64,000 nt of DNA from Kordia aestuariivivens (GCF_014397005.1 NZ_JACGWS010000008.1:1-64000); one strand, 5' to 3'; counted from the first letter of the stretch, positions 1 to 9,308 are shown. The notes: generated by a model not told the origin, from the letters alone. Made by a program: numbers and translations.

Positions 1-72
1 CATTCCGAACAGAGAAGTTAAGCCCATTAGCGCAGATGGTACTGCAGAAATGTGGGAGAGTATGTCGCCGCC
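1..72 (+). rRNA. rrf: 5S ribosomal RNA, 3' part
   Basis: The window opens inside a 5S rRNA gene. The segment CCGAACAGAGAAGTTAAGCC and the closing GGGAGAGTATGTCGCCGCC are the conserved loop B/helix III and helix I/IV parts of bacterial 5S rRNA. The 5' third lies before the window, so 16S and 23S genes probably lie just upstream. The end is set by the last bases able to pair in helix I, followed at once by a T run. Confidence 0.93.
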
Positions 73-80
73 TTTTTTTA

Positions 81-113
81 AAACCCTTACCCCAACAGGT
101 AAGGGTTTTTTTA
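81..113 (+). terminator. Terminator of the rRNA operon
   Basis: A perfect stem AAACCCTTACC / GGTAAGGGTTT with a short CCAACA loop is followed by a T run. It lies 8 bases after the 5S gene and should end the rRNA transcript. Confidence 0.9.
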
Positions 114-456
114 TGCCTAAAATCTAAACCTAAAATACTCAGCTAATTAGAGGTTGATATAGGTTCATTTACATTAGTATGTTTAATAGAAAGAATTTAT
201 TTTATTATACTCAGTGGTTTATAGTAGCAGTTTGTTATGTCAAACTCACGTTAATAGTTTAAGAAATTGATTCAACGTAAGAATATTTAATTAGAACATT
301 TATTGTTTTAATCATGTAGTGTATAGGATATGTTATTCAGGTAACGTTATAGGTAATAAATAAATATGGTAGTATATAATCAATTAGGAAATATATTAAC
401 CGTTAATTGATACATTAAACCAAGCTAGAGATAGCGATTAATTTATAGATAGAAAT
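114..456. other. AT-rich spacer with no gene seen
   Basis: I see no ORF with coding character, tRNA or strong hairpin here. The stretch is very AT-rich and separates the rRNA terminator from the terminator of the leftward surface-protein genes. Confidence 0.6.
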
Positions 457-495
457 AAAAAACCTCTTAGTTGTGAAAACTAAGAGGTTTTTGTG
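457..495 (-). terminator. Terminator of the surface-protein gene set
   Basis: The stem AAAAACCTCTTAGT / ACTAAGAGGTTTTT with a small TGAAA loop has A and T runs on both sides. It lies about 30 bases after the stop of the last leftward gene and can end transcription on either strand. Confidence 0.85.
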
Positions 496-522
496 AAACA
501 AAAAATAGAAGCTTATTACAAT

Positions 523-1344
523 TTACTCTACAATAAGCTTTTTAGTAGTTTTTATATCGTCTGACGTTATTGTAATTAGATATAAACCTGATGCAATATT
601 ACTTACATCAATTGTGTTTTCAGGTGATAATTGCATTGCAATTTGCTTCCCTGCATTATCGAATACTTCAATTTTAATATCTTCTATTCCTGCTGGCAAT
701 TCAATTTTTACAATATCTTTTGCTGGATTCGGATATAATGATAATTGTGATAGTATGTTTTCTTCTTCAATAGATAACGTTGCTAAATTGAATGAAGATG
801 GTGCTGTAACAGCTGCCGCATTGGGATCTACTACATTTACAAATTCTGCCATTCCATTATCAATCATATCAGCTTGCATGAAGGATTTTAAGGGCGTTAC
901 TGTATTTGCTAATGCAGAATTATTTTCTAATATATATATGGTTCCCATCGTTGGAGTTCCATTCACCGTAAAGGTGTATACAGTAGAGTTTGTTGCTGCT
1001 GAAGGCGCAGATAATGTTGCAGGACTTCCTAAAGTTTCTGTAACTAAGTATCCATCAATAGTTGGTTGTGCTACGTTAGTTCCATCAAAGAATGTTGCAC
1101 CCGCAGCTCCTCCTAATGAAGTTGCTGATCCTGTATCAATAGTTACACCATCTGGTACTATAATTGTAAACCCATAACTCTGTACAGAAGTAGCAAAGTT
1201 GTTAGCACTTGCATTTGGCACAGCTTGTATTGAAAAGCTATAACTACTATTATGTATCAATGTGTAGGTGTATCCATCCTGAGCTTTTAGTTGTCCAGCT
1301 AGAAGGAAAATAAACGAGACTATTAAAATATTAATTTTTTTCAT
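523..1344 (-). CDS. Secreted protein with T9SS type A sorting domain
   Basis: This 273-residue protein has a signal peptide (residues 1-21, ending AGQLKAQ), a beta-rich middle rich in Ser, Thr and Ala, and a C-terminal type A sorting domain over the last 75 residues (LSLYPNPAKD, then IEVFDNAGKQ, ASGLYLITI and a final KKLIVE). In this family the tail directs export across the outer membrane by the type IX system and is then removed by PorU; both porU and porV lie at 39-44 kb. The function of the middle part is unknown. The gene is last of three leftward genes, only 4 bases after its neighbour, so it is probably cotranscribed. Confidence 0.88.
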   Translation of the reverse strand: MKKINILIVSFIFLLAGQLKAQDGYTYTLIHNSSYSFSIQAVPNASANNFATSVQSYGFTIIVPDGVTIDTGSATSLGGAAGATFFDGTNVAQPTIDGYLVTETLGSPATLSAPSAATNSTVYTFTVNGTPTMGTIYILENNSALANTVTPLKSFMQADMIDNGMAEFVNVVDPNAAAVTAPSSFNLATLSIEEENILSQLSLYPNPAKDIVKIELPAGIEDIKIEVFDNAGKQIAMQLSPENTIDVSNIASGLYLITITSDDIKTTKKLIVE

Positions 1345-1348
1345 GAGT

Positions 1349-2755
1349 TTAATTTTCTGGTAATTGTTCTTGAATTTGATATGTACTAAAGTTAAGGAAA
1401 TTTCCTGGATGTGCTAATACATTTTGTAAAATGAACGGCGTATCTGGCATTGTTCCAGTGTACTGTGTGTTTCCATCCATGTCAACGTCATGTACATTAT
1501 ATCCAGTTACAATATATGTTGGAAAATTTAAAAAGTTCCCTGGATTGTTTAATACTTCTGACAACACACCAGTGGTATCAGGAGTTGCTCCAGTATATTG
1601 AACTACAATATCTCCATTTACATTTCCAGCCCATAGTGCCATACTTCCATTAGATAATTGCACCTGTGGATTGGTTCCAAAAAAGCCAGTTGCGTTGTTG
1701 CTATAATCAACACTAGTAGGAGTTACAGATAAAGGAATTTTATTAGCTGTCATAGCAGATAAATGATTTCTGTGTTTTACAACTATATAATATTCTCCTG
1801 TCAATCCACGTACTATTACATCAGATGTTCCATCTATAGCTACAACATCGCCATCGCGTTGAAGTAAGGCAGAAGTATCACCGACAACAATTGTAGCGTC
1901 TGAACCACTTCTAATTTCGATCCATACCCAATCTACAATGTTATTTTGAGTTAATCCAGATCCTGAAATTCCTCCGTTATTGAATACATTAGAATTTGAA
2001 ATTACATCACCAGCGTCATAAGGACTTACCTTAGGAATTATGTTTCCAACACGTAAGTTATCATTCATTAGACCAGCATTTACAGGATCTAATAGTGGTC
2101 CTTGTAAAAATACTTTTATTTGCAATCTCAAGTCTACAACTTGATTTGGATCAAGGAATACATTTTCTTGATTTGAAGAAAATCCGTCACCATTTCCACC
2201 TTCATACAATACTACTAAAGAAATATTGTCTAATGTTGTGTTGAGTAAGGTTTCCACATCATGTCCGTCACCATTTCCACCTTCGTACAATACTGCCAGC
2301 GAAATATTATCTAATGTTGTGTTTAGTAAACTTTCAACATCAAATCCATCGCCATTTCCGCCTTCGTACAATACTGCTAGCGAAATATTATCCAATGTCG
2401 TACTGAATAAACCTTCAACGTCATGTCCGTCGCCATTTCCACCTTCGTACAATACTGCTAGTGAAATGTTATCCAATGTCGTACTGAATAAACCTTCAAC
2501 GTCATGTCCGTCACCATTTCGACCTTCGTACAATACTGTTAAAGATATATTCTCCAACGTGGTACTGAGTAAATTCTCAACATCATGTCCGTCACCATTA
2601 CCGCCTCGGTATAGGATGACTAGAGAAATATTATCTAACGTAGTATTAAGTCTTGCTTCAACATCATGACCATCAGCGTTTCCACCTTCATATTGAGCAA
2701 ATACCTGTGTACATTGGAATAGTATAAAAGATAAGATTAAAAATCTTTTTTTCAT
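1349..2755 (-). CDS. Repeat-containing adhesin/hemagglutinin-like surface protein
   Basis: This is a 468-residue protein. A signal peptide (1-21) is followed by six full copies of a 27-residue repeat (core GGNGDGHDVE...TTLDNISL..LYE) and a partial seventh that runs into the globular part. The part after about residue 190 resembles the C-terminal region of flavobacterial proteins often labelled hemagglutinin: QIKVFLQGP, GLMNDNLR, VDWVWIEIR, LLQRDGDVV, YYIVVKHRNHL. Near the C-terminus are two related Asp-rich loops (GNVNGD...QYTG and DVDMDGNTQYTG) that look dockerin-like or Ca-binding. There is no obvious type A sorting tail, so surface export is inferred. It sits in the middle of a three-gene set. 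Confidence 0.82.
   Translation of the reverse strand: MKKRFLILSFILFQCTQVFAQYEGGNADGHDVEARLNTTLDNISLVILYRGGNGDGHDVENLLSTTLENISLTVLYEGRNGDGHDVEGLFSTTLDNISLAVLYEGGNGDGHDVEGLFSTTLDNISLAVLYEGGNGDGFDVESLLNTTLDNISLAVLYEGGNGDGHDVETLLNTTLDNISLVVLYEGGNGDGFSSNQENVFLDPNQVVDLRLQIKVFLQGPLLDPVNAGLMNDNLRVGNIIPKVSPYDAGDVISNSNVFNNGGISGSGLTQNNIVDWVWIEIRSGSDATIVVGDTSALLQRDGDVVAIDGTSDVIVRGLTGEYYIVVKHRNHLSAMTANKIPLSVTPTSVDYSNNATGFFGTNPQVQLSNGSMALWAGNVNGDIVVQYTGATPDTTGVLSEVLNNPGNFLNFPTYIVTGYNVHDVDMDGNTQYTGTMPDTPFILQNVLAHPGNFLNFSTYQIQEQLPEN
2201..2686 (-). repeat. 81-bp tandem repeat array coding for 27-residue units
   Basis: Six in-frame 81-bp units encode the GGNGDG(H/F)DVE repeats. The third and fourth units in protein order are nearly identical in DNA, differing at about four positions by eye, which indicates recent duplication or gene conversion. 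The outer units are more diverged. Confidence 0.9.
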
Positions 2756-2767
2756 CTTTTTTATATA

Positions 2768-4237
2768 TTAAGGTGCTGTTCTTGCTCCTCTAAATCCAAG
2801 GCGATTGTTTCCTCCAGCAATTAACGAAGCTCCATCAAATCTATCAGAAACTCTAATAAAATCAGCACCATTTAACCAACTTCCACCACGGAAACTATAT
2901 CCGTCACCTGTTGTATTATTTGGCCAGTTTGATACCGTACCATTTCCAGTAGTTGAACTTATAATTCCGTTACCATGTAATCCAGTAAAGTTTCTTCCTT
3001 GCGCAGTTCCTACGGTTACCACTCTTTCGTATAAGTTACCAGACATTTCCATGACTCCGTAATAACTTCCTCCAGTTTCTTCTCTGTTATTATTTACAGC
3101 ACTTGCAGCAAAAATTCCATTTCTAACAGGACCACTAATTGTACCATTTGTAATACTATATAATGCATTTCCTGTATTTGTTTCTGGATTTGTGATTCGT
3201 TCACTTGAGAATCCTGAATTTACCAATGTGTAATCATTAGAGGCAATATTAGCACTTCCCCAAGCAAATTCTCCTGGTTTAGGTAAAATAGGTCCTCTAC
3301 ATGCTTTTTCGTATTCTAGTTCGCTCAACGGGCGCATTCCTGTCCAGTCCATATAGGCATTCATATCTGCAATATCTAAATAACTCACTGCCCTATCTGG
3401 AGCTGTTGTTGTAGCACTTGCGGTGCCGCCTGTCCATGCAATTGTATTCCTACTTACGACTGCATCACTATTTTTATGTGTTGCATCAGTAACATCTCTA
3501 TTTGTTTTTTGATTTTCTGTTAAACTATTAAAGAAAGCTAGCCATTGCCCTTCGGTGACTTCATATTTCATCGAATAAAAATCATTGAATCCTTTTGGGT
3601 ATGAAGCTGATAAAACACCTGTTTGGTCTCCACCGTTAGCGTTGGTTGCTGTATAGTATAAATTTCCTGAAGTATTTGCGATTGTTAATGCATTTTCAGA
3701 AGTAACTCGAAATGATGATGATGTAGAAAAACCACCTGAATGGAATTTGTTTGCTTCATCTCCAGTAGTTCCACCTACATAAAAAGATCCTGATGGTACA
3801 TATACCATTTCCACAGCAAATACCTGAATGTCTATAATGTCATTTGTGTCCGTAGATCCAAAGTTCCAACGAATTTGCATATTTTGGAAGTTTACGTTTC
3901 CGCTTCCGTCAGAATCTCTATAAATAAATGCTCCGATTCCATCAGAAGTTACATCTAAGGTAGATCCTGTAGAAGCAACAGAGTTTGCCTGACTGATGAT
4001 TCCATGTGTCCATGTACCATTATTTACACGATATTTGATAAATACCCAAGCAGCATCCCAATTGGATGGTCCTGAACTGATTCTCCATGAATTGTCCCAA
4101 GCCAAGTCGAACTCAACGTGTACCCAATTTGAAATGTCATTTAAGTTTTCTAGTGAAATGTTGCTCACTCTGATATTGTTTGCTTTTGTTGAAAAGGCAA
4201 AGCAAATTAGCATTAGAATTAGTGTAATTTTTTTCAT
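2768..4237 (-). CDS. Secreted FGE/SUMF1-fold (sulfatase-modifying factor-like) protein
   Basis: This 489-residue protein has a signal peptide (MKKITLILMLICFAFSTKAN) and an N-terminal beta domain of about 130 residues. A formylglycine-generating-enzyme fold follows from VYVPSGSFYVGG to the end. Hallmarks are EVTEGQWLAFFN, AVSYLDIADMNAYMDWTGMRPLSE-type sequence, YGVMEMSGNLYERVV, FRGGSW and the closing NRLGFRGART. In Bacteroidota this fold is common in surface and gliding lipoproteins and usually has no sulfatase-activating role. No sulfatase gene is nearby, so I do not assign enzyme activity. It is first of the three-gene set, with a 12-base gap to the repeat protein. Confidence 0.85.
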   Translation of the reverse strand: MKKITLILMLICFAFSTKANNIRVSNISLENLNDISNWVHVEFDLAWDNSWRISSGPSNWDAAWVFIKYRVNNGTWTHGIISQANSVASTGSTLDVTSDGIGAFIYRDSDGSGNVNFQNMQIRWNFGSTDTNDIIDIQVFAVEMVYVPSGSFYVGGTTGDEANKFHSGGFSTSSSFRVTSENALTIANTSGNLYYTATNANGGDQTGVLSASYPKGFNDFYSMKYEVTEGQWLAFFNSLTENQKTNRDVTDATHKNSDAVVSRNTIAWTGGTASATTTAPDRAVSYLDIADMNAYMDWTGMRPLSELEYEKACRGPILPKPGEFAWGSANIASNDYTLVNSGFSSERITNPETNTGNALYSITNGTISGPVRNGIFAASAVNNNREETGGSYYGVMEMSGNLYERVVTVGTAQGRNFTGLHGNGIISSTTGNGTVSNWPNNTTGDGYSFRGGSWLNGADFIRVSDRFDGASLIAGGNNRLGFRGARTAP

Positions 4238-4574
4238 TACTTTGATTTTGATTATTTAGTTAATTTGATAAATTGTACTCTAGTTAATAATTATTAGCCA
4301 TACATATAATATAGACTAGTTTGTGATCAAAGATTTGGGTGAAACTTTTTTTACATTTCAAATATACCTGAACAAGAATAAGATTAGTGCAGTTTTTGTA
4401 TAAATGGAATCAAATGTTGTATAGATTGTTTTTGACTGAAAAGGGTGAAAATCCCCTTGTTTGTTAACCATTTATAAAACCAAACCGCATATACACATTT
4501 TTGCACCAACGATACGAACACTGTATAAATGTAAGCCTAAAAGTTTACCTTTATAGTATAAAACCCAAAATCTC
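4238..4574. promoter_or_regulatory. Divergent intergenic region of the surface set and LytTR system
   Basis: This 337-bp AT-rich region holds the promoters of both divergent units. A TAnnTTTG-type -7 element on the minus strand (CAAATATA on the plus strand at 4359-4366) could serve the surface genes, but I see no good -33 TTG. On the plus strand the best match is TACCTTTA near 4549. It is a plausible target for the LytTR regulator next door. Confidence 0.4.
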
Positions 4575-5312
4575 ATGTTAAGAGCAATTTTAATCGACGA
4601 CGAACCTAAAGCTTTAGAAAGCTTGTCTTGGGAATTGGAAAACTTTAGCGATGAAATAGAAATTCTAGCAACGTTTACCGATCCTGAAGAAGCCTTATTG
4701 TATATTGAAAAAGCATCATGTGACTGTGTCTTTTTAGATATTGAAATGCCAACAATGGACGGTTTCCAGTTTTTAAATCGGTTGAAATCAAAAGATTTTG
4801 CAGTCGTTATTACAACGGCTTATAACGAATATGCGATGAAAGCATTAAAGGAAGAAGCAATCGATTATTTATTGAAGCCTATTGATATGGATGATTTAAA
4901 AGTGGCGATCTCCAAAATAAAAAAATACATTTCTCGCAATGATGTATCTACCGAAAAGTTTGAGCGTATTTTATCGGATTACAACAGTAGATTCAACAAG
5001 AAACGAATTACCATCAATACAGACGGAAAATTAATTTTTCTCGATTTAGAAGATTTACTATTTGCTGAATCTGATGGAAATTATAGTACCCTATATTTAA
5101 CCAATTCAAAAAAAATAGTGCTTACCAAGAAATTAAAAGAAGTAAATGCCATGTTGCCCGATGAGCGTTTTTTCAGAATTCACAATTCATACATTGTCAA
5201 CCTAGATAAAATAAAGGAATTTATAAAATCTGATGGATATGTAATTTTAGTTTCCAACCATAAAATTCCAATTTCTAGACAGCGAAAGGCAGCTTTTCTA
5301 GAAAAATTATAA
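4575..5312 (+). CDS. LytTR-family response regulator
   Basis: This 245-residue protein has an N-terminal receiver domain (1-120) with acidic residues at IDDEPKA, the phosphoacceptor Asp55 in VFLDIEMPT, the conserved Thr in VVITTAYNEYA and the Lys in YLLKPID. A C-terminal LytTR DNA-binding domain follows (about 140-245, with DGNYSTLY, FFRIHNSYIVNL and PISRQRK). LytTR domains bind direct-repeat promoter sites. The partner kinase starts 16 bases downstream, so the two form a two-component system. Targets are unknown; the divergent surface-protein genes are the nearest candidates. Confidence 0.95.
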   Translation: MLRAILIDDEPKALESLSWELENFSDEIEILATFTDPEEALLYIEKASCDCVFLDIEMPTMDGFQFLNRLKSKDFAVVITTAYNEYAMKALKEEAIDYLLKPIDMDDLKVAISKIKKYISRNDVSTEKFERILSDYNSRFNKKRITINTDGKLIFLDLEDLLFAESDGNYSTLYLTNSKKIVLTKKLKEVNAMLPDERFFRIHNSYIVNLDKIKEFIKSDGYVILVSNHKIPISRQRKAAFLEKL

Positions 5313-5327
5313 GAAAACCCAAAATGT

Positions 5328-7262
5328 ATGTGTAATTTATTTAAGAATGATATCCTACTCATTCTTACCCTCTTTTTTACTTCTATTAGCTTTTCACAAA
5401 CGATTGATAGTGTTTTTGTGAAAGAAGCAAACGCACTTTTGGAAGCAAAACCTACAGCGTATTTTGAGATCAATCAAAAACTAAAAAAATACAATAGAGA
5501 CTCTCTACAACTTCAATATTTAGTCAATCTTTACGAAAAAAATCAATACTTACATGGAGAAAGTTATGCGTTAAATGCGATCGGTATTTACTGTCGAAAT
5601 ACGTCTCAGTACGACAAAGCGATTTTATATCATAATAGAGCGTTAGAGAAAGCAAAAGAAGCAGATGATAAAGAATTACGTGTAAACTCTTTAAACATGT
5701 TAGGCGTTGTGTATAGACGAATAGATGATATTCGCACCGCTTTAGATTACCATCAAGAAGCATTAGCGCTCGCTGAAACCATTGAAGAACGTACCGAATC
5801 CGTAAAAAGAAGTATTGCCGTTTCTCTAAATAGTATGGGAAATATTTTCTTAGTGTTAGAACAATACGACTTGGCAGTACAACGCTTTACAAAGTCAATG
5901 AAAATTGAAGAAAGTGTAGGTAATAAATTGGGCTTAGCAATTAATTATCACAATATAGGATATGCAAAAGAAGCTACGGGCGATTTAGAAGGCGCGTTAA
6001 TTGATTATAAAGAATCATTGCGCTATAATAATGCAATCGATTCTGATTTGGGGCGTGTAATTTGTAATAATACGATTGGTCGAATTTATATTAAACAGAA
6101 AAAATACAAAGAAGCCATTAATATTATTTCCTCTACATTGGAAAGGGCAAAAGGATTGCGTGATAAATTTCACTTGTCAGATGTATATATCAACTTAGGT
6201 TGGGCATATTTGGAGATGGACAATAACCAGCAAGCAAAAAAATATTTAAACGAAGGTTTAGCAATTTCTAAAGAATACAATTTAAAAAGTTCAATAGCTG
6301 AAAGTTATACCCATTTAGCCAATCTTGCTGAAAAGGAAAAAGAGTTTGAAAAAGCATTAAATTTTCAGAAGCAATCGTATGCATTGAATGAAGAAATAAC
6401 AAACGAGAAGAATTTCAAGTATGTGAATGATCTTATTATAAAATATGATAAGGAAAAATTCAATTTACAAATTGAAAACCTTGAAAAAGAAAACGAAAAT
6501 GTAAAGCTTACGCTGAAAAGAAATAAAAGTATTTGGATTACGAGTAGTATCGTGTTGGCGTTTTTGGCGATTATGATTTACATTTTATACCGACAACGTT
6601 TATTAAACAATGAAAAAAAGATTTTAACATTAGAACAAGACATGCTACGAAGTCAAATGAATCCGCATTTTGTGTTTAATTCGTTGAACTCAATCAAGCA
6701 ATACATCATTGCAAATGAGCAAAAAAATGCAGTCCATTACTTAAACAAATTTGCCAAACTCATTCGTAAAATATTAGACGCTTCTCGTGTAAAAGTAGTT
6801 TCGCTTGGCGACGAATTGGAAACGATGGATTTGTATATGAGTATTGAAAACATTCGTTTTTCTAACGAAATTAACTTTGAAGTTTTTGTAGATAATGATA
6901 TTAATCTTGATCAGGTAAAAATTCCTTCGTTGATATTACAACCATTCTTAGAAAACGCACTTTGGCATGGATTGTCTTCTAAAAAAGGACAAAAAAACAT
7001 TAAACTTTCTGTAACAAGTACTGAAAAAAACTTTGTGACAATTGCAATTGCAGATAATGGAATTGGTAGAGAAGCAGCAAAGAAAATTACCGATGATAAA
7101 ATTATAAAACGAAAATCTATTGGAATTGCGTTGACAAGAAATAGGCTTGCTAATTTTGTGAAAAATTTCAAAAACAGTTTCTCCGTAGAATTTCTAGATT
7201 TAAAAGATCAAAACAATACTGCGATCGGAACAGAAGTGGTGATGACTATTCCGTTACATTAA
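5328..7262 (+). CDS. TPR sensor histidine kinase (LytS/YehU-type)
   Basis: This 644-residue protein has a hydrophobic N-terminus (8-24, signal peptide or anchor), about six tetratricopeptide repeats (75-350), a coiled coil (370-400), one TM helix (402-421) and a His_kinase/HATPase module. The H-box is QMNPHFVFNS with His447, the N-box is QPFLENALWHG with Asn543, and the G1 box is IADNGIG (574-580). The TPRs are predicted periplasmic and would sense a protein or peptide signal; the kinase would phosphorylate the upstream LytTR regulator. The ATG at 5328 is the start that keeps the signal sequence and is close to the regulator's stop. Confidence 0.94.
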   Translation: MCNLFKNDILLILTLFFTSISFSQTIDSVFVKEANALLEAKPTAYFEINQKLKKYNRDSLQLQYLVNLYEKNQYLHGESYALNAIGIYCRNTSQYDKAILYHNRALEKAKEADDKELRVNSLNMLGVVYRRIDDIRTALDYHQEALALAETIEERTESVKRSIAVSLNSMGNIFLVLEQYDLAVQRFTKSMKIEESVGNKLGLAINYHNIGYAKEATGDLEGALIDYKESLRYNNAIDSDLGRVICNNTIGRIYIKQKKYKEAINIISSTLERAKGLRDKFHLSDVYINLGWAYLEMDNNQQAKKYLNEGLAISKEYNLKSSIAESYTHLANLAEKEKEFEKALNFQKQSYALNEEITNEKNFKYVNDLIIKYDKEKFNLQIENLEKENENVKLTLKRNKSIWITSSIVLAFLAIMIYILYRQRLLNNEKKILTLEQDMLRSQMNPHFVFNSLNSIKQYIIANEQKNAVHYLNKFAKLIRKILDASRVKVVSLGDELETMDLYMSIENIRFSNEINFEVFVDNDINLDQVKIPSLILQPFLENALWHGLSSKKGQKNIKLSVTSTEKNFVTIAIADNGIGREAAKKITDDKIIKRKSIGIALTRNRLANFVKNFKNSFSVEFLDLKDQNNTAIGTEVVMTIPLH

Positions 7263-7327
7263 AAAAAGCAACATTAGCTCTAATTAAATAGCTGTTCAGT
7301 TAACCGTTTTGGATTACAAAATAGAGT

Positions 7328-7522
7328 CTATCCTTTAGTTTTTCTACCTTCAACAGGTCTTCCTGATGTTACTGGGCATGATACATAGAGAGTGTTGGTT
7401 GTTGCCGGAGTGTAAGATGTATTAGTGTTAGTTACTGTTGGATGTTGTCTTTCACCAGCTTTAATATGTTCTAAATTTCCCAGTTTTGAAATAGTTTCCT
7501 TTATAAGATGTAGTTTCTTCAT
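7328..7522 (-). CDS. Precursor-like short peptide (class I lanthipeptide-type leader)
   Basis: This 64-residue peptide has an N-terminus MKKLHLIKETISKL that matches the leader pattern (KxLxLxKETIxxL) of Bacteroidota RiPP precursors related to class I lanthipeptides. The expected GG site is IKAGE. The core (about 25-64) is rich in Thr and Pro with a single Cys (YVSCPV). No LanB, LanC or other modifying enzyme is present in the window, so modification is not shown. The peptide lies 76 bases downstream of the leftward TPR-AraC regulator gene. An 18-bp perfect palindrome sits 70 bases upstream of its start. Confidence 0.68.
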   Translation of the reverse strand: MKKLHLIKETISKLGNLEHIKAGERQHPTVTNTNTSYTPATTNTLYVSCPVTSGRPVEGRKTKG

Positions 7523-7592
7523 AATACTTGTATATGTTTAATTATGGATGTAAATCTATAGTATTCTTGCTTTAAAAAGCAAAAATAAATTT

Positions 7593-7610
7593 GACGATTT
7601 ATAAATCGTC
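7593..7610. promoter_or_regulatory. 18-bp perfect palindrome, candidate operator
   Basis: GACGATTTATAAATCGTC is a perfect inverted repeat that overlaps the stop codon of the TPR-AraC regulator gene and lies 70 bases upstream of the 64-residue peptide gene. Near copies occur at 9418-9435 and 11186-11203, the latter 71 bases upstream of another peptide gene. A binding site for a factor that coordinates these genes is an inference. Confidence 0.5.
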
Positions 7611-9308
7611 ATTCTTTAATTTCTTTAAATAATAGGAAGGAGAGATTCCTGTTTGCTTTTTAAAAACCCTACTAAATGTTTCATGTCTACTAAAACCAAA
7701 TTGCTCTGCAATATATTTAAGTGTATATTGTTGGTAGTCTTTTTCAATTTTCAATTTTACCAAAACTTTATTGATTCGATATTCATTAAGATAATTAGCA
7801 AACGACTTCTTTTTATAGGTATTCACAATTTTAGAAAGATATGAAGTATTCGTCTCAATTTCTTTAGCAACTGAGTTCAAAGTACAACTTGTGGAAAGAA
7901 AATGCTCTGTTTTTTCTAATTCATCTAGTGCCGTTAAAATACGTTTAACCTCTTGATCTTCTATTTTAGTCAAGTTGATAGTGGAAGTAAATTTAGGAGC
8001 TTCTTCCTTTTTTATTTTTTCTAAAATCTCAGACAATTTTTTACTATTATGACGATTCTTCTTATAATAGAATATAGCAATGTACCCAAAAAATAGAATA
8101 CTAAATATGGTAATAAAAATTGTTGTGTATAGATTGCGTGTTGCTTTAGTCTCCAGCTGGAAAATCTTCTTTTCAAGAATTTTTACATCATAAGTTTCGT
8201 GAAGTTTTGCATATAATTTTTGATTGTCTTGCTGAATTTTACCACTAAACTTTTTAAACTTTTCAAAATTGACCTCTGCTTTCTCTTGATCATTGATGTA
8301 TGAATAATTCTTTGCTAATAAAAGATAGATTTCTGGAGCATCATTAAAATAAAAATCTTCATCAGCGATCAATGTATTCGCTTTTTCTAAAATTTCTATA
8401 ACTGTATTGTAGTCTTTTAATTCATCATACAATCTTCCTAAATAGAGGTGTAAAAGTATTGTCCATTTACGATCATTATTTTTTTCAAAATAAACTAATA
8501 CTTCTTGAAATGTGCTTAATGCATTTTCATATTGTTTTGTTTTTTGATACCATTGCCCTAATGTGCTTAAAAATAAAAAAGAACCTTCTTTGTCATTATG
8601 TTGTTGACTCTTTTTTAAGCCTGAATCAATATATGTTTTCACAGAATCTAAATACAACGGGTTTGAATTTGATTTATAGATATCCAAATGCAATTCTCCA
8701 ATAAGATGCAGTGCACTAATTTCACTATAAAAATCATTTTCTTTCCTGTAACTATGTAAAGCAGTTTGTACATCTTTTAATGCTTCATAAGGATTTTGCA
8801 GCTCTTTTTTAATTAATGCAATATTGTTTAAAGCAACCAAAGACATATATGTATCATCGGAGTTTTTAGTAAGTTCTAAGACTTTTTTATAATGCGAAAA
8901 TGCACGCTCTAACGCTCCTTCGCTGTACGCCATGTTTCCTTTAAAATTAAAACAATTGGCTAACATATAAGTATCTTTTGCTTTTAGGGCATAGTATTCA
9001 AGTTTATCAATAGCTTCTTTAAATTTAGCTTTTTCCCCTTGTCTTATATATGTAGATGATAAGTTATAATAAGCTATAGTAATTTTATCTAAATCGTTAC
9101 TTTCTTGGGCTTTTGAGAGCATTTTTTGTGCATACATCTCTGTTTTTAGAAGATCGCTATTTTTGGTAAGCTCGAATAATGAATCAAGTTGATGAAAAGA
9201 AAACTGTTTCAACTCTAGTTGTTGTTCTTGCGCGTAAATGAATAAAGGAACACATAAAAATAGGATGCATATATACTTGTATAAACATAAAGCAGTACTA
9301 TTTTTCAT
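7599..9308 (-). CDS. Membrane TPR regulator with C-terminal AraC-type HTH
   Basis: I choose the start at 9308 (569 residues) because MKNSTALCLYKYICILFLCVPLFIYAQ-type sequence begins there as a proper signal peptide; upstream in-frame starts at 9332 and 9362 would bury it. The order is signal peptide, about seven TPRs (40-360), a TM helix (about 390-410, TIFSILFFGYIAIFYY) and an AraC/XylS HTH pair at the C-terminus (NTSYLSKIVN, then IAEQFGFSRHETFSRVFKKQTG and SPSYY). The TPR part should be periplasmic and the HTH cytosolic, making a one-component signal transducer. It is a paralogue of the product at 16046-17761. A precursor-like peptide gene follows and a secreted protease gene is divergent. 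Confidence 0.88.
   Translation of the reverse strand: MKNSTALCLYKYICILFLCVPLFIYAQEQQLELKQFSFHQLDSLFELTKNSDLLKTEMYAQKMLSKAQESNDLDKITIAYYNLSSTYIRQGEKAKFKEAIDKLEYYALKAKDTYMLANCFNFKGNMAYSEGALERAFSHYKKVLELTKNSDDTYMSLVALNNIALIKKELQNPYEALKDVQTALHSYRKENDFYSEISALHLIGELHLDIYKSNSNPLYLDSVKTYIDSGLKKSQQHNDKEGSFLFLSTLGQWYQKTKQYENALSTFQEVLVYFEKNNDRKWTILLHLYLGRLYDELKDYNTVIEILEKANTLIADEDFYFNDAPEIYLLLAKNYSYINDQEKAEVNFEKFKKFSGKIQQDNQKLYAKLHETYDVKILEKKIFQLETKATRNLYTTIFITIFSILFFGYIAIFYYKKNRHNSKKLSEILEKIKKEEAPKFTSTINLTKIEDQEVKRILTALDELEKTEHFLSTSCTLNSVAKEIETNTSYLSKIVNTYKKKSFANYLNEYRINKVLVKLKIEKDYQQYTLKYIAEQFGFSRHETFSRVFKKQTGISPSYYLKKLKNDDL

Noticed and set aside
614-1177. 187-codon plus-strand frame opposite the sorting-domain protein
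   Set aside because: It is the antisense shadow of a gene with a signal peptide and sorting domain on the minus strand.
2201-2686. CRISPR-like array
   Set aside because: The 81-bp units are contiguous, in frame and without unique spacers; they code for protein repeats.
2768-4237. Sulfatase-activating (formylglycine-generating) enzyme
   Set aside because: The fold is present, but no sulfatase is nearby and the fold is used structurally in many Bacteroidota surface proteins, so activity is not claimed.
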